This document shows, piece by piece, positions 49,340-57,740 of a stretch of DNA of 64,000 bases. Every line of letters begins with the position of its first letter. Position 1 is the stretch's first letter. A program made the position numbers and the translations under genes. The notes beneath the pieces are model-generated. The model saw only the letters and a program-made list of their open reading frames with translations. It was not told where the DNA came from and did no database searches. The DNA lies in the NCBI GenBank assembly GCA_040221095.1, contig JAVJVP010000003.1, positions 496,001 to 560,000 on the forward strand. Direction: 5' to 3'. This DNA comes from UBA1479 sp040221095. GTDB lineage: Bacteria; Pseudomonadota; Alphaproteobacteria; Rhodospirillales; Casp-alpha2.

Positions 49340-50869
49340 CTAGGGCTGCCCGCCCGCGAGCGGCTTGAAACGATAGAGTTCCGTCAGCCGGTAGCCGGAA
49401 TAGCGGCCCAGCAGCAGCACCGTCGCCAACACCACCAGCAGCAGTTCCGGAAACTGGAAGAACAGATGTTCGGCCAGGGGATGGCTCATCAGCAGGTAGC
49501 AGACCGTGGCCATGACCAGGCTGCCCACGCCCTGCTGCACGGCGTCGCGGGGGCCGCGTTCGTCCCAGATCACGGACATGCGCTCCACCGTCATGGTCAG
49601 GATGACCATGGGGAACAGGGCGACGGACAGGCCCCCGGCCAGGCCCAACTGGGCGCTGGCGACGCTGAGCACGGCCATGGCCCCGACCACCACGATCAGC
49701 ACGGCCGCCAGACGCGGCACGACAAGCAGGCGCAGGTTCTCCATCCACAGGCGGATCGCCAGGCCGATGGCGACGATCACCGTGAACAGCACGATGCCCC
49801 ACAGAAGCTGCGTTTCGCGGAACGCCAGGGCGATCAGCACGGGCATGAAGGTGCCGAAGCTTTTCAGCCCGATCACGTTGCGCAGGACGACCAGCAGCAA
49901 CACGCCCAAAGGCACCACCAGCAGCACGCGGTAGACCTGCTGAACCTCCAGCGGCAGGGACGTCAGGGCCGAGGTCACAAGGTTCTTTGCCTGGGCGCGG
50001 TCCTGCGACAGGCTGTCGACGATCGCCTGATCCGCCGCCCGCTCGACCGTGATGCGCAGCTTGGGGTGGCTGCCGCCGTCGACCTGGGCCAGCTTGGCCG
50101 ACCCGCGCCACCAGGGAAACCAGCTTGCCGGAACCTCTGGCGCGGCCGGGTCGGCGGTCATGCGGTGCCAGACGCCGGCCTCGGCCACTTCCAGCCAATG
50201 GACCGTGTGCACCGGCTTCTGATGTTCGGCCAGGGCGATGCCGTGCACGGACCGGGCGTGGATGCCGCCCAAGGCCAGCACGCCCGCCGCCACGTCGGCG
50301 ATCCGTTCGGCACCGGCGGCCTTGCCCAACAGGCTGCGCGCCGCGTCGTCCGGGGCGTCCGCCGCCAGCCGCTTGATCAAGGCCCGGGCCAGGGCGGTCG
50401 CCGTCTCGCCCTCGTCATGGATCTGGTCGAGCAGGGCCCGTGCCGCGACCAGGCGCAGGGCCTTCCAGGGCGGGGGCTGCACCGGGGCGGGCTCGGCCTG
50501 GGGCGGGGAGGACGCCGGTTCGGCCCGATGAATCAGAAAGCGGAAATAGACCGTTTGCGGCCCCTTGGCCTGGCGCCGGGTCAGGCTTGCCATGCGGCCG
50601 TCGGGCGTCAGTTCCATGGCGAGGGCATAGCCGCGGGATACGAAGCTCTGGTCCAGGATCGTATAGGTCCGGGTGTTGCGCGGTATGAACAGGCGCACGG
50701 CCACGGGGCCGTCCGCGGCCTGGAAGGTGACGCGGGTTTCGACGGCCCAGTTGTCGGGGGCGTCGCCGGGGGTCAGGGGAAAGTCGAGGGCCAGAACCTT
50801 GTAGGCGAACAGCGCCAGCCCCGCCGCCGCGAACACCGCCGCCAGCAGGTAGACCGTGCGGTTCCTCAT
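49340..50869 (-). CDS. Inactive transglutaminase / 7TM membrane protein
   Basis: A 509-residue membrane protein with one N-terminal anchor (YLLAAVFAAAGLALFAYKVL), a large periplasmic transglutaminase-fold domain (about residues 80-290) that lacks a clear Cys-His-Asp triad, and about seven C-terminal membrane segments from about residue 335. The FMPVLIALAFRETQLLWG segment is characteristic of this family. Its ATG at 50869 overlaps the stop of the retropepsin gene (ATGA). It probably binds and presents a periplasmic peptide for the partner enzymes. Confidence 0.88.
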   Translation of the reverse strand: MRNRTVYLLAAVFAAAGLALFAYKVLALDFPLTPGDAPDNWAVETRVTFQAADGPVAVRLFIPRNTRTYTILDQSFVSRGYALAMELTPDGRMASLTRRQAKGPQTVYFRFLIHRAEPASSPPQAEPAPVQPPPWKALRLVAARALLDQIHDEGETATALARALIKRLAADAPDDAARSLLGKAAGAERIADVAAGVLALGGIHARSVHGIALAEHQKPVHTVHWLEVAEAGVWHRMTADPAAPEVPASWFPWWRGSAKLAQVDGGSHPKLRITVERAADQAIVDSLSQDRAQAKNLVTSALTSLPLEVQQVYRVLLVVPLGVLLLVVLRNVIGLKSFGTFMPVLIALAFRETQLLWGIVLFTVIVAIGLAIRLWMENLRLLVVPRLAAVLIVVVGAMAVLSVASAQLGLAGGLSVALFPMVILTMTVERMSVIWDERGPRDAVQQGVGSLVMATVCYLLMSHPLAEHLFFQFPELLLVVLATVLLLGRYSGYRLTELYRFKPLAGGQP

Positions 50870-51372
50870 TTTACCGTCTCGCCGCAGGCAGGGCGGGTCA
50901 GGTCCGATTGCGACACGTCGACCACATAGGCACCGGTGAGGAAGCTCGCTCCCAGCAGCATGCGGTAGGTCAGCTTGGGCCGCTCGGACAGATTGACCTC
51001 GACCTCGCGGGCGACGGCGCCGACGCATAATGTCATCAAGACCACCGGGCGGTTCTGCGTGCTGCCAGCGCGGTGGATCTCGGCCATGCGGTGCAGCGGC
51101 CGTTCCAGGGTCCGGCGGCCGCCGTTGTCGAGGCGCAAGGTGAAGCGGATCCAGGTTGCCCCCTCGCGCTCGAAGGTTTCCCAGTCCCGGGTGTCGACGG
51201 ATGAATTTTCGGCGCCGGTATCGACCTTGGCGCGGATGTCGATGGCTTCGGGCTGAATGCGGACGGTTTCGATGAGACCGGCGGTTTCCAACAGGCTGTC
51301 CGCCCGTGCCGGCATCATGCCCGCCGACAAAGCGGCCAGCAGGGCGAAAATCACCGGCATGCGTGGCGTCAT
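50866..51372 (-). CDS. Retropepsin-like aspartic protease (RimB family), periplasmic
   Basis: A 168-residue protein with a signal peptide (about residues 1-24, ending ARA) and a single retropepsin-like domain. The catalytic Asp51 sits in KVDTGAENSS, and a flap and C-terminal PKLTYRMLLGASFL follow as in the family once described as ATP-dependent zinc protease. Retropepsins act as dimers, so one DTGA per chain is expected. It is first in the three-gene operon with the 7TM and ATP-grasp genes. Confidence 0.9.
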   Translation of the reverse strand: MTPRMPVIFALLAALSAGMMPARADSLLETAGLIETVRIQPEAIDIRAKVDTGAENSSVDTRDWETFEREGATWIRFTLRLDNGGRRTLERPLHRMAEIHRAGSTQNRPVVLMTLCVGAVAREVEVNLSERPKLTYRMLLGASFLTGAYVVDVSQSDLTRPACGETVK

Positions 51373-51430
51373 CCGTCCCTCCCGGACCGGTTCAGTCCAT
51401 TGTTCCCGAATTTCGGGCTGGCGGCAAACT

Positions 51431-52045
51431 CTAGCGCTCGTCGAGCATCCGGGCGAGATCGTCGACCGTCTCGGCCTCGATCACCCGCCGCGCCGTGTCG
51501 TAATCGAACCCGGCGCGGGCCAGGGTCGCCAGGTCCTTGTCGCGCCGCTCCGCCCGCTTGTCCGGGGCGGCATAGGGGCCCAGCCGGCGGCGGCGGGCCA
51601 GGGCGGCGGCGGCGGCCAGGTCGGGCTCGGGCGTGTCCTCCGTCGCGGCGGCCAGCGCCTTGTCGATGTCGTCCGTACCCACGCCCTTCTGCATCAGTTT
51701 GAACCGCACGCCCTTCAGCGGCGTGCCCCGGCGCAGCATGTCGCCGGCCCGGGCCTCGGCATAGGCGGCGTCGTCCAGCAGGCCCGCGCGCCGGTAGCGT
51801 TGGATCAGGTCCTCGACCCAGGCCGCGCCTTCCTCGGCATCCGTGCCGTGATGGCGGGCCGACCGGTCGACCCGGCGCATCAGCACCCGGCGCAGGTTTT
51901 CGGCCGAGGTGGCGAAGCGGGAAAGGTAATGGAGGGCCGCGTTGGCAAGATGGCTTTGCGTCGCCTTCTTGGGCCCCCGGGGCTTGCGCCTGGCGCCCTT
52001 GGCGGGCGCCGGATCGTCGGAACCGATTGGACTCTCCATGGTCAT
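51431..52045 (-). CDS. recX: RecX-family regulatory protein
   Basis: A 204-residue basic helical protein with three-helix RecX repeats, for example ALHYLSRFATSAENLRRVLM, QRYRRAGLLDDAAYAEARAG and GVRFKLMQKGVGTDDIDKAL. RecX binds RecA filaments and inhibits recombination. Two ATGs (52045 and 52039) are possible and neither has a strong ribosome binding site. recA is not in the window. It diverges from an ABC-2 permease gene with which it overlaps only in leader sequence. Confidence 0.92.
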   Translation of the reverse strand: MTMESPIGSDDPAPAKGARRKPRGPKKATQSHLANAALHYLSRFATSAENLRRVLMRRVDRSARHHGTDAEEGAAWVEDLIQRYRRAGLLDDAAYAEARAGDMLRRGTPLKGVRFKLMQKGVGTDDIDKALAAATEDTPEPDLAAAAALARRRRLGPYAAPDKRAERRDKDLATLARAGFDYDTARRVIEAETVDDLARMLDER

Positions 52046-52062
52046 ATCTTATAAGGAGCGCG

Positions 52063-52902
52063 ATGATGCGTGACCAGACACCCCTTTCCCCCCTGCCCGA
52101 CATGCCGTCCACGTCCGACGGCCTGCCCGCCATGGGCGCGGTCAACTGGATCGGGCTCAAGACATTGTACATGCGCGAGGTGCGGCGCTTCATCAAGGTC
52201 TATACCCAGACCCTGGTCGCCCCCCTGGTGACGACCATGCTGTTTCTCGCCGTGTTCGCCCTGGCGCTGGGCGGCGACCACCGGGTCGTCGCCGGCATGC
52301 CGTTCATGACCTTTCTGGCCCCCGGCCTGATCATGATGGCGATCGCCCAGAACGCCTTCGCCAACACCTCAAGCTCGCTGATGATCGGCAAGATCCAGGG
52401 CAACATCGTCGATAGTCTGATGGCGCCCCTCAACGCCCATGAACTGACGTTCGGCTTCGCCATTGGCGGCATGACGCGGGGCGTCGCCGTCGCCGTGGTC
52501 GTCGGCGTGGCCATGGCGCTGACCGTGGACCTGGGCCTGCACGATCCGTTCTTCATCGTCTATCACGCGGTCATGGGGGCCTTGATGCTGTCGCTGCTGG
52601 GCCTGGCGGGGGGCATCTGGGCCGACAAGTTCGACCATATCGCGGCGGTCACCAATTTCGTCATCACGCCGCTGTCGTTCCTGTCGGGAACCTTTTATTC
52701 GATCGAACGCCTGCCCCAGGGCGCGCAGATCGCGGCCCATTTCAATCCCTTCTTCTACATGATCGACGGCTTCCGCTACGGCTTCATCGGCCATGCCGAC
52801 GGCAACCTGTGGATAGGCGTCGCGGCCATGGCGGCGATCAACGCGGGTCTGTGGTGGCTCTGCACCTGGATGTTCCGCACGGGCTACAAGCTGAAGGCCT
52901 GA
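52063..52902 (+). CDS. ABC-2 type permease (YadH/NodJ-like), without adjacent ATPase
   Basis: A 279-residue integral membrane protein with six hydrophobic segments and the ABC-2 signature near FNPFFYMIDGFRYGFIGHAD. ATG 52063 follows AGGAG by 4 bases and ATG 52066 by 7. The latter may be the true start. YadH-like permeases are normally encoded next to a YadG-like ATPase, but none is adjacent on either side, so it must pair with a protein encoded elsewhere. It is followed by the argD promoter region. Confidence 0.92.
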   Translation: MMRDQTPLSPLPDMPSTSDGLPAMGAVNWIGLKTLYMREVRRFIKVYTQTLVAPLVTTMLFLAVFALALGGDHRVVAGMPFMTFLAPGLIMMAIAQNAFANTSSSLMIGKIQGNIVDSLMAPLNAHELTFGFAIGGMTRGVAVAVVVGVAMALTVDLGLHDPFFIVYHAVMGALMLSLLGLAGGIWADKFDHIAAVTNFVITPLSFLSGTFYSIERLPQGAQIAAHFNPFFYMIDGFRYGFIGHADGNLWIGVAAMAAINAGLWWLCTWMFRTGYKLKA

Positions 52903-52944
52903 CGGCCGCCCGCAGGCCGTCGCCGAACGGTCATCTTGCCGCCG

Positions 52945-52973
52945 TTGACAAGGGGGCACGAGATATCGATACT
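52945..52973 (+). promoter_or_regulatory. Strong candidate promoter for argD-argF
   Basis: A perfect TTGACA (52945-52950), 17-base spacer and GATACT (52968-52973, four of six matches to TATAAT). The start site would be near 52979-52981, giving a leader of about 83 bases before argD. This is the best consensus promoter seen in the window. Confidence 0.55.
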
Positions 52974-53003
52974 CGGCAGCTTTCCTGGTATGGAAGATGG
53001 TTG

Positions 53004-53030
53004 AAGCTCCTGGAAAACGGGGGCTTTTTT
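53004..53030 (+). terminator. Intrinsic terminator in the argD leader (possible attenuator)
   Basis: AAGCTCC (53004-53010) pairs with GGGGGCTT (53019-53026; one G-U) around a 8-9 base loop and is followed by T6 (53025-53030). It lies between the candidate promoter and the argD start. It either ends transcription of the permease gene or acts as an attenuator of the arginine genes. Upstream AGCTT (52978-52982) could pair with AAGCT of the 5' arm to form an alternative structure. Confidence 0.6.
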
Positions 53031-53063
53031 CCGTTTTGACACGTTGAGCCAAAGGAGAGCGAG

Positions 53064-54260
53064 ATGATCAGCGCCGTCATGCCGACTTACGCACGGACCG
53101 CTTTCGCCCTGGTCAGGGGTGAAGGCATGTACGTCTGGGCGGACGACGGCCGACGATTCCTCGACATGGGATCGGGGATCGCTGTCAATTCGCTCGGCCA
53201 TTGCCATCCGAAACTGGTCGCCGCGCTGACCGAACAGGCGAACACCCTGTGGCATGTCTCCAACCTGTACCGGATCGCCGGGCAGGAACGGGTCGCCGGT
53301 CTTCTGGTCGCCAATTCCTTCGCCGATACCGTGTTCTTCAACAACTCGGGCGCCGAGGCGGTGGAGGCCTCGATCAAGATGGCGCGGCGCTATCACCACG
53401 GCGCCGGACATCCGGAACGCTACCGCATCATCAGCTGCGACGGCTCGTTCCACGGCCGGTCGCTGACCGACCTGGCCGCCGGGTCCAACGAAAAGCACCG
53501 CGAAGGCTTCGGCCCCATGCCCGAAGGCTTCGACCACGTGCCGTTCGACAATCTGAACGCCATGCGCGCCGCGATCACCGACCAGACGGCGGCGATCCTG
53601 GTCGAGCCGGTGCAGGGCGAGGGCGGCATCAAGGCGCCGTCGCCGGGCTTCCTCAAGGGCGTGCGCGAGATGTGCGATGAATTCGGCATCCTCATGGTGC
53701 TGGACGAGGTGCAGACCGGCAACGGCCGCACGGGCAAGCTGTTCGCCCATGAATGGGCCGGCGTGACCCCGGACATCCTGGCCACGGCCAAGGGTCTGGG
53801 CGGCGGGTTCCCCGTCGGCGCCGTGCTGGCGACCGAGGCGGCGGCCAAGGCCATGACGGCGGGCAGCCACGGGTCGACCTTCGGCGGTACGCCGCTCGCC
53901 ATGTCGGCGGTCGGCGCCATGCTGGACGTGGTTCTGGCGCCCGGCTTCCTCGCCAATGTCGACAAGATGGCCCGCGTGCTGTGGGACAAACTCGGCGCCG
54001 TCGTCGCCAAGCATCCGACGGTGCTGACCGACGTGCGCGGCCAGGGCCTGATGGTCGGCATGCGCTGCGCCGTGGAAAACAGCATCCTGGTCGGCAAGAT
54101 GATCGACAACGGCGTGCTGACCGTGCCGGCGGGCGACAACGTCGTGCGCATGCTGCCGCCGATGATCCTTGAGGAAAGCCATATCGACGAGGCGGTCCAA
54201 GCCCTCGACAAAAGCTGCGCCGACATCGCGGCGGCGATGGCCGCGGAGAAGACGGGATGA
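53064..54260 (+). CDS. argD: Acetylornithine aminotransferase
   Basis: A 398-residue PLP-dependent class III aminotransferase that forms N-acetylornithine in arginine synthesis (also usable for succinyl-diaminopimelate). The PLP lysine is in ILATAKGLGGGFPVGA. The phosphate-binding FNNSGAEAVEASIKMAR and LDEVQTGNGRTG segments are typical. ATG 53064 has AAAGGAGAG ahead. It is first of an arginine pair and overlaps argF by 4 bases. The promoter and terminator structure ahead suggest regulation at the leader level. Confidence 0.96.
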   Translation: MISAVMPTYARTAFALVRGEGMYVWADDGRRFLDMGSGIAVNSLGHCHPKLVAALTEQANTLWHVSNLYRIAGQERVAGLLVANSFADTVFFNNSGAEAVEASIKMARRYHHGAGHPERYRIISCDGSFHGRSLTDLAAGSNEKHREGFGPMPEGFDHVPFDNLNAMRAAITDQTAAILVEPVQGEGGIKAPSPGFLKGVREMCDEFGILMVLDEVQTGNGRTGKLFAHEWAGVTPDILATAKGLGGGFPVGAVLATEAAAKAMTAGSHGSTFGGTPLAMSAVGAMLDVVLAPGFLANVDKMARVLWDKLGAVVAKHPTVLTDVRGQGLMVGMRCAVENSILVGKMIDNGVLTVPAGDNVVRMLPPMILEESHIDEAVQALDKSCADIAAAMAAEKTG

Positions 54261-55174
54261 ACGGTCTGCGCCATTTCCTCGATATTGATCTGGCCGACGC
54301 GGGCACCCTGCGCCGGATTCTCGACCGCGCGGCCGAGATGAAGAAGAACGGCGCGGCGACTTCCGCGCCGCCGTCCCTGGCCGGCAAGACGCTGGTCATG
54401 ATCTTCGAGAAGCCGTCGACCCGCACCCGCGTGTCGTTCGAGGTCGCGATCCAGCAGCTGGGCGGCCGCGCCGTCGTGCTGTCGGGAAATGAATCGCAGC
54501 TTGGCCGGGGCGAGACCGTGGCCGACACGGCGCGCGTGCTGTCGCGCTATTGCGACGTCATCATGATCCGTACGGACGATCCGCAGAAACTGCAGGATCT
54601 GGCCGAATACGCCACCGTGCCGGTGATCAACGGCCTGACCGACGCCTCGCATCCCTGCCAGATCATGGCCGACATCATGACCTACGAGGAACATCGGGGC
54701 GGCATCAAGGGTCGCACCGTGGCCTGGGCCGGCGACGGCAACAACGTCGCGGCGTCGTGGATTCACGGGGCCGCGCGGTTCGGCTACCAGCTGCGTCTGG
54801 CCTGTCCGGAGGCGCTGTCGCCCAATCCCGATCTGGTGTCCTGGGCGGCGGGCGAGGGCGCGGACGTGCAGGTGACCGAAGACGCGGAAGCGGCGGTCGC
54901 CGGGGCCGACCTCGTGGTCACGGATACCTGGGTGTCCATGGGCGACGCCGACGCGGGGCCGCGCCACAACCTGCTGACCCCCTACCGTGTCGACGACCGG
55001 CTAATGCAACGGGCCGCGCCCGATGCCCTGTTCATGCATTGCCTGCCCGCGCACCGCGGTGAGGAAGTGACCGAATCCGTGATCGACGGACCCCAGTCGG
55101 TAATCTGGGACGAAGCCGAAAACCGCCTGCACGCGCAGAAGGGCATCCTGGCCTGGTGTCTGGGCGACGTCTGA
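54257..55174 (+). CDS. argF: Ornithine carbamoyltransferase
   Basis: A 305-residue enzyme that makes citrulline from ornithine and carbamoyl phosphate. Carbamoyl-phosphate site FEKPSTRTRVSFE, the DASHPCQ motif and the ornithine-binding MHCLPAHRGEEV are all present. ATG 54257 overlaps the argD stop (ATGA), so translation is coupled. GNAT and hslO genes follow closely on the same strand. Confidence 0.98.
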   Translation: MNGLRHFLDIDLADAGTLRRILDRAAEMKKNGAATSAPPSLAGKTLVMIFEKPSTRTRVSFEVAIQQLGGRAVVLSGNESQLGRGETVADTARVLSRYCDVIMIRTDDPQKLQDLAEYATVPVINGLTDASHPCQIMADIMTYEEHRGGIKGRTVAWAGDGNNVAASWIHGAARFGYQLRLACPEALSPNPDLVSWAAGEGADVQVTEDAEAAVAGADLVVTDTWVSMGDADAGPRHNLLTPYRVDDRLMQRAAPDALFMHCLPAHRGEEVTESVIDGPQSVIWDEAENRLHAQKGILAWCLGDV

Positions 55175-55207
55175 CTGGATTTTCCGCCATGTTCGAAAGC
55201 GCCCTTG

Positions 55208-56029
55208 ATGTTTGACGAAGAGGGCATCCGCGACCTGGAACGCCGGGCCGCCGAGTGCTGGCCGCCGTTCAGCCAGGGCATCCTGGAAGGCTGGCAACTG
55301 CGCTTTTCCGAGGGCGTGTCGCGGCGGGCCAATTCCGTTCTGGCGCTTGAGGAAACGGGGTCGAGCGCCCTCGACCTGCGCATCGACGCGGCGGAAAAAT
55401 TCTACCGCCAACGCGGTCTGCCCTGCCGGTTCCAGATTTCCGGCGCGGTCAGGCCGCGCGGCCTGGACGCGGAACTGGAACGCCGCGGCTACGCGATCGA
55501 GGCCCGCACCCTGGTCATGACCGCCGACGCCGCATCGGTGCTGGCGAACCTGGCGGACAGGCCGAATCCCCGCGTCCGCCCGCGCCTGTTTTCCGGCCCC
55601 AATGCGGCCTGGTTTCAGGTCTACGGCGCCGGTCTGGCGGAAGGCCGCGAGCGCGGCCTGCGCTGCCGCCTGGCCGAGGGGCTGCCGCCGCCGCGGGCCT
55701 ATGTGATGATCGACGACGGGCCGGAGCCGGCGGCCGCGGGGGCCGCCGTGATCCGCGACGGTTGGGCGCTGATCCTGTGCATGGCGACGCGGGACGGCTT
55801 TCGCCGGCGGGGCCACGGGGCGCGGGTGCTGTCCGCCCTCGCCGCCTGGGCCGCCGAGGCGGGCCGCGACCGCCGCCTGTTCCTGCAGGTGGAATCGGAC
55901 AATCTTCCCGCCATGGCACTTTATCACTTGGCCGGTTTCCAAGCCGCGCATACCTACTATTATCGAACCCAGACAGACGACGCGCCAAAGGCCTCCCGCC
56001 CAGATGATGCCCACCGAGACAATGCCTGA
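55208..56029 (+). CDS. GNAT-family N-acetyltransferase
   Basis: A 273-residue protein with a C-terminal acetyl-CoA-binding GNAT domain (about residues 120-260, with RDGFRRRGHGARVLSALA as the pyrophosphate-binding helix, then LQVESDNLPAMALYHLAGF). The N-terminal half may be a second, degenerate GNAT domain. The acceptor is unknown. ATG 55208 is preferred to TTG 55205. It overlaps hslO by 26 bases in another frame, so the arg and hslO genes probably share a transcript. Confidence 0.9.
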   Translation: MFDEEGIRDLERRAAECWPPFSQGILEGWQLRFSEGVSRRANSVLALEETGSSALDLRIDAAEKFYRQRGLPCRFQISGAVRPRGLDAELERRGYAIEARTLVMTADAASVLANLADRPNPRVRPRLFSGPNAAWFQVYGAGLAEGRERGLRCRLAEGLPPPRAYVMIDDGPEPAAAGAAVIRDGWALILCMATRDGFRRRGHGARVLSALAAWAAEAGRDRRLFLQVESDNLPAMALYHLAGFQAAHTYYYRTQTDDAPKASRPDDAHRDNA

Positions 56030-56927
56030 CACCTCCCTTTCCCTCGACGACATGATTCAGCCGTTCCACGTGGACGCCCTGGGCGTCAACGGGCGCGTCG
56101 TGCGCCTGGGGCCGATGCTCGACCATCTGGTCGGGCCGCACGGCTATCCGCCGGTGGTCGCCGACCTGCTGTCGCAGGTCGTGGTGCTGGCGGCGACCCT
56201 GTCCAGCGTGCTCAAGTTCGACGGCGTGTTCACCCTGCAGGTTCAAGGCGACGGCCCGGTCGGTCTGGTCATGGCCGACGTGACCTCGGCCGGCGGCGTG
56301 CGCGGCTATGCCCGCTATGACGCCGACCGTCTCGCGGCGGTCGATGCTTCGGGCGCCCAGGGGGCGCCGGTGCCGGCGCTGCTCGGTTCCGGCTATCTCG
56401 CCTTCACGGTCGATCAGGGGCCGGACACGGACCGTTATCAGGGCATCACCGAACTGACCGGGGCGACCCTGGCCGATTGCGCCCATGACTACTTCCGTCA
56501 ATCCGAACAGTTGGAAACGGCGATCCTGCTGGCGTCCGGCGCCGATCCGCTGACCGCCGGGGCGATCATGGTGCAGCGCCTGCCGGACAGGCGCGGCGCC
56601 GACAAGGACGAGGCCGAGGAAGCCTGGCGCCGGGCGGTGATCCTGATGAGCAGCCTGTCGTCCGGCGAACTCCTCGACCCGGCGGTGACCACGGACCGGC
56701 TGCTCTATCGCCTTTACCACCAGGACGGTGTGCGGGTGACCGAGGGCCGCGTGGTGAAACAATCCTGCCGCTGTTCCCGGGATAAGGTCGAAATGACGCT
56801 GCGTTCCTTCCCGCAGGCGGAAATCGAGGACATGGCCGAGGACGGCAAGGTCACGGTGACCTGTGAATTCTGCCGCACGGACTATGTTTTCGGCCCGGAC
56901 CAGATCGACGCCCTGTACCGGGAGTAG
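56004..56927 (+). CDS. hslO: Redox-regulated chaperone Hsp33
   Basis: A 307-residue cytoplasmic holdase activated by oxidation. The C-terminal zinc site shows the family CxC...CxxC pattern: SCRCSRDK and CEFCRTDY. The N-terminal domain has the FKFDGVFTLQVQGDGPVG segment of Hsp33. ATG 56004, 56007 and 56022 are all possible starts. It follows a GNAT gene that it overlaps. Confidence 0.95.
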   Translation: MMPTETMPDTSLSLDDMIQPFHVDALGVNGRVVRLGPMLDHLVGPHGYPPVVADLLSQVVVLAATLSSVLKFDGVFTLQVQGDGPVGLVMADVTSAGGVRGYARYDADRLAAVDASGAQGAPVPALLGSGYLAFTVDQGPDTDRYQGITELTGATLADCAHDYFRQSEQLETAILLASGADPLTAGAIMVQRLPDRRGADKDEAEEAWRRAVILMSSLSSGELLDPAVTTDRLLYRLYHQDGVRVTEGRVVKQSCRCSRDKVEMTLRSFPQAEIEDMAEDGKVTVTCEFCRTDYVFGPDQIDALYRE

Positions 56928-57022
56928 CGTTGTTAATACGGCCACCTGCCTTGATCCTGACACAGGGCAAGCCCAGTATGTCAGGCGCCGGGGAAACCAT
57001 TGGAGCGAGGAAACCAGGACCG

Positions 57023-57619
57023 ATGACCTTGACCAGAACACTGACCACCGTCCTTGTCGCCGGCCTGCTGGCGCTGGGCGGTTGCGCCACGCCGGACCCC
57101 AGCGTCAACCAGCCGGAAGTCACCTTCCAGCACATGCCGTCCCTGAACCTTGCCGTTGACCGGGTCGAGATCGTCGACGTCCACAAGCCCCCTCTCGCGG
57201 CGCCCAACGTCGAACACAAGATGCGGACGCCGCCGGCCAAGGCGATGGCGGTCTGGGGCCGCGACCGGCTCAAGGCCGTGGGCGGTGCGGCCGGCACGGT
57301 CGCGCGCATGACCATCGAACGGGCGTCGGTCGTGGAAACCAAGCTGCCGCGCACCCAGGGCATCAAGGGCGCCTTCACGACGGATCAGGATGCCCGTTAT
57401 GACCTGGAAATGTCGGCCATGATCGAGGTGTTCGATCCCCAGGGCCGGCGCGTCGGTCATGCGGCGGCGCGCGCCACCCGCAACCAGACCGTTCCCGAGG
57501 ACGTGACCCTGAACGATCTCAACAAGACCTGGTTCGCCATGATGGAAGCGGCGTTTAAGGATTTCGACCGCGAAATGGAAGCCAACATGCGCCGGTTCCT
57601 CGGCAACTGGATGCGCTGA
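57023..57619 (+). CDS. Putative lipoprotein
   Basis: A 198-residue protein with a lipoprotein signal (MTLTRTLTTVLVAGLLALGG followed by Cys). The mature part is mixed alpha/beta with a C-terminal helix (NKTWFAMMEAAFKDFDREME). I do not recognise a characterised family. ATG 57023 has AGGA upstream. It lies 95 bases after hslO and 121 bases before a LysE-type gene. Confidence 0.8.
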   Translation: MTLTRTLTTVLVAGLLALGGCATPDPSVNQPEVTFQHMPSLNLAVDRVEIVDVHKPPLAAPNVEHKMRTPPAKAMAVWGRDRLKAVGGAAGTVARMTIERASVVETKLPRTQGIKGAFTTDQDARYDLEMSAMIEVFDPQGRRVGHAAARATRNQTVPEDVTLNDLNKTWFAMMEAAFKDFDREMEANMRRFLGNWMR

Positions 57620-57740
57620 CCGGCCCCCTTTGGGGCTTGACCCAGTGACGCCGGCTCCGCACCATGTGCCCGGGCCGCCAATGTCCGGCGTGCATCCGTA
57701 ATCCCGCAACACGCCGTTCCACCCCTGCCGGAAGGCCTTC

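Noticed and set aside
57621..57638. GGCCCC..GGGGCTT hairpin after the putative lipoprotein gene
   Set aside because: Only two T residues follow the 5-bp stem, too weak to call a terminator.
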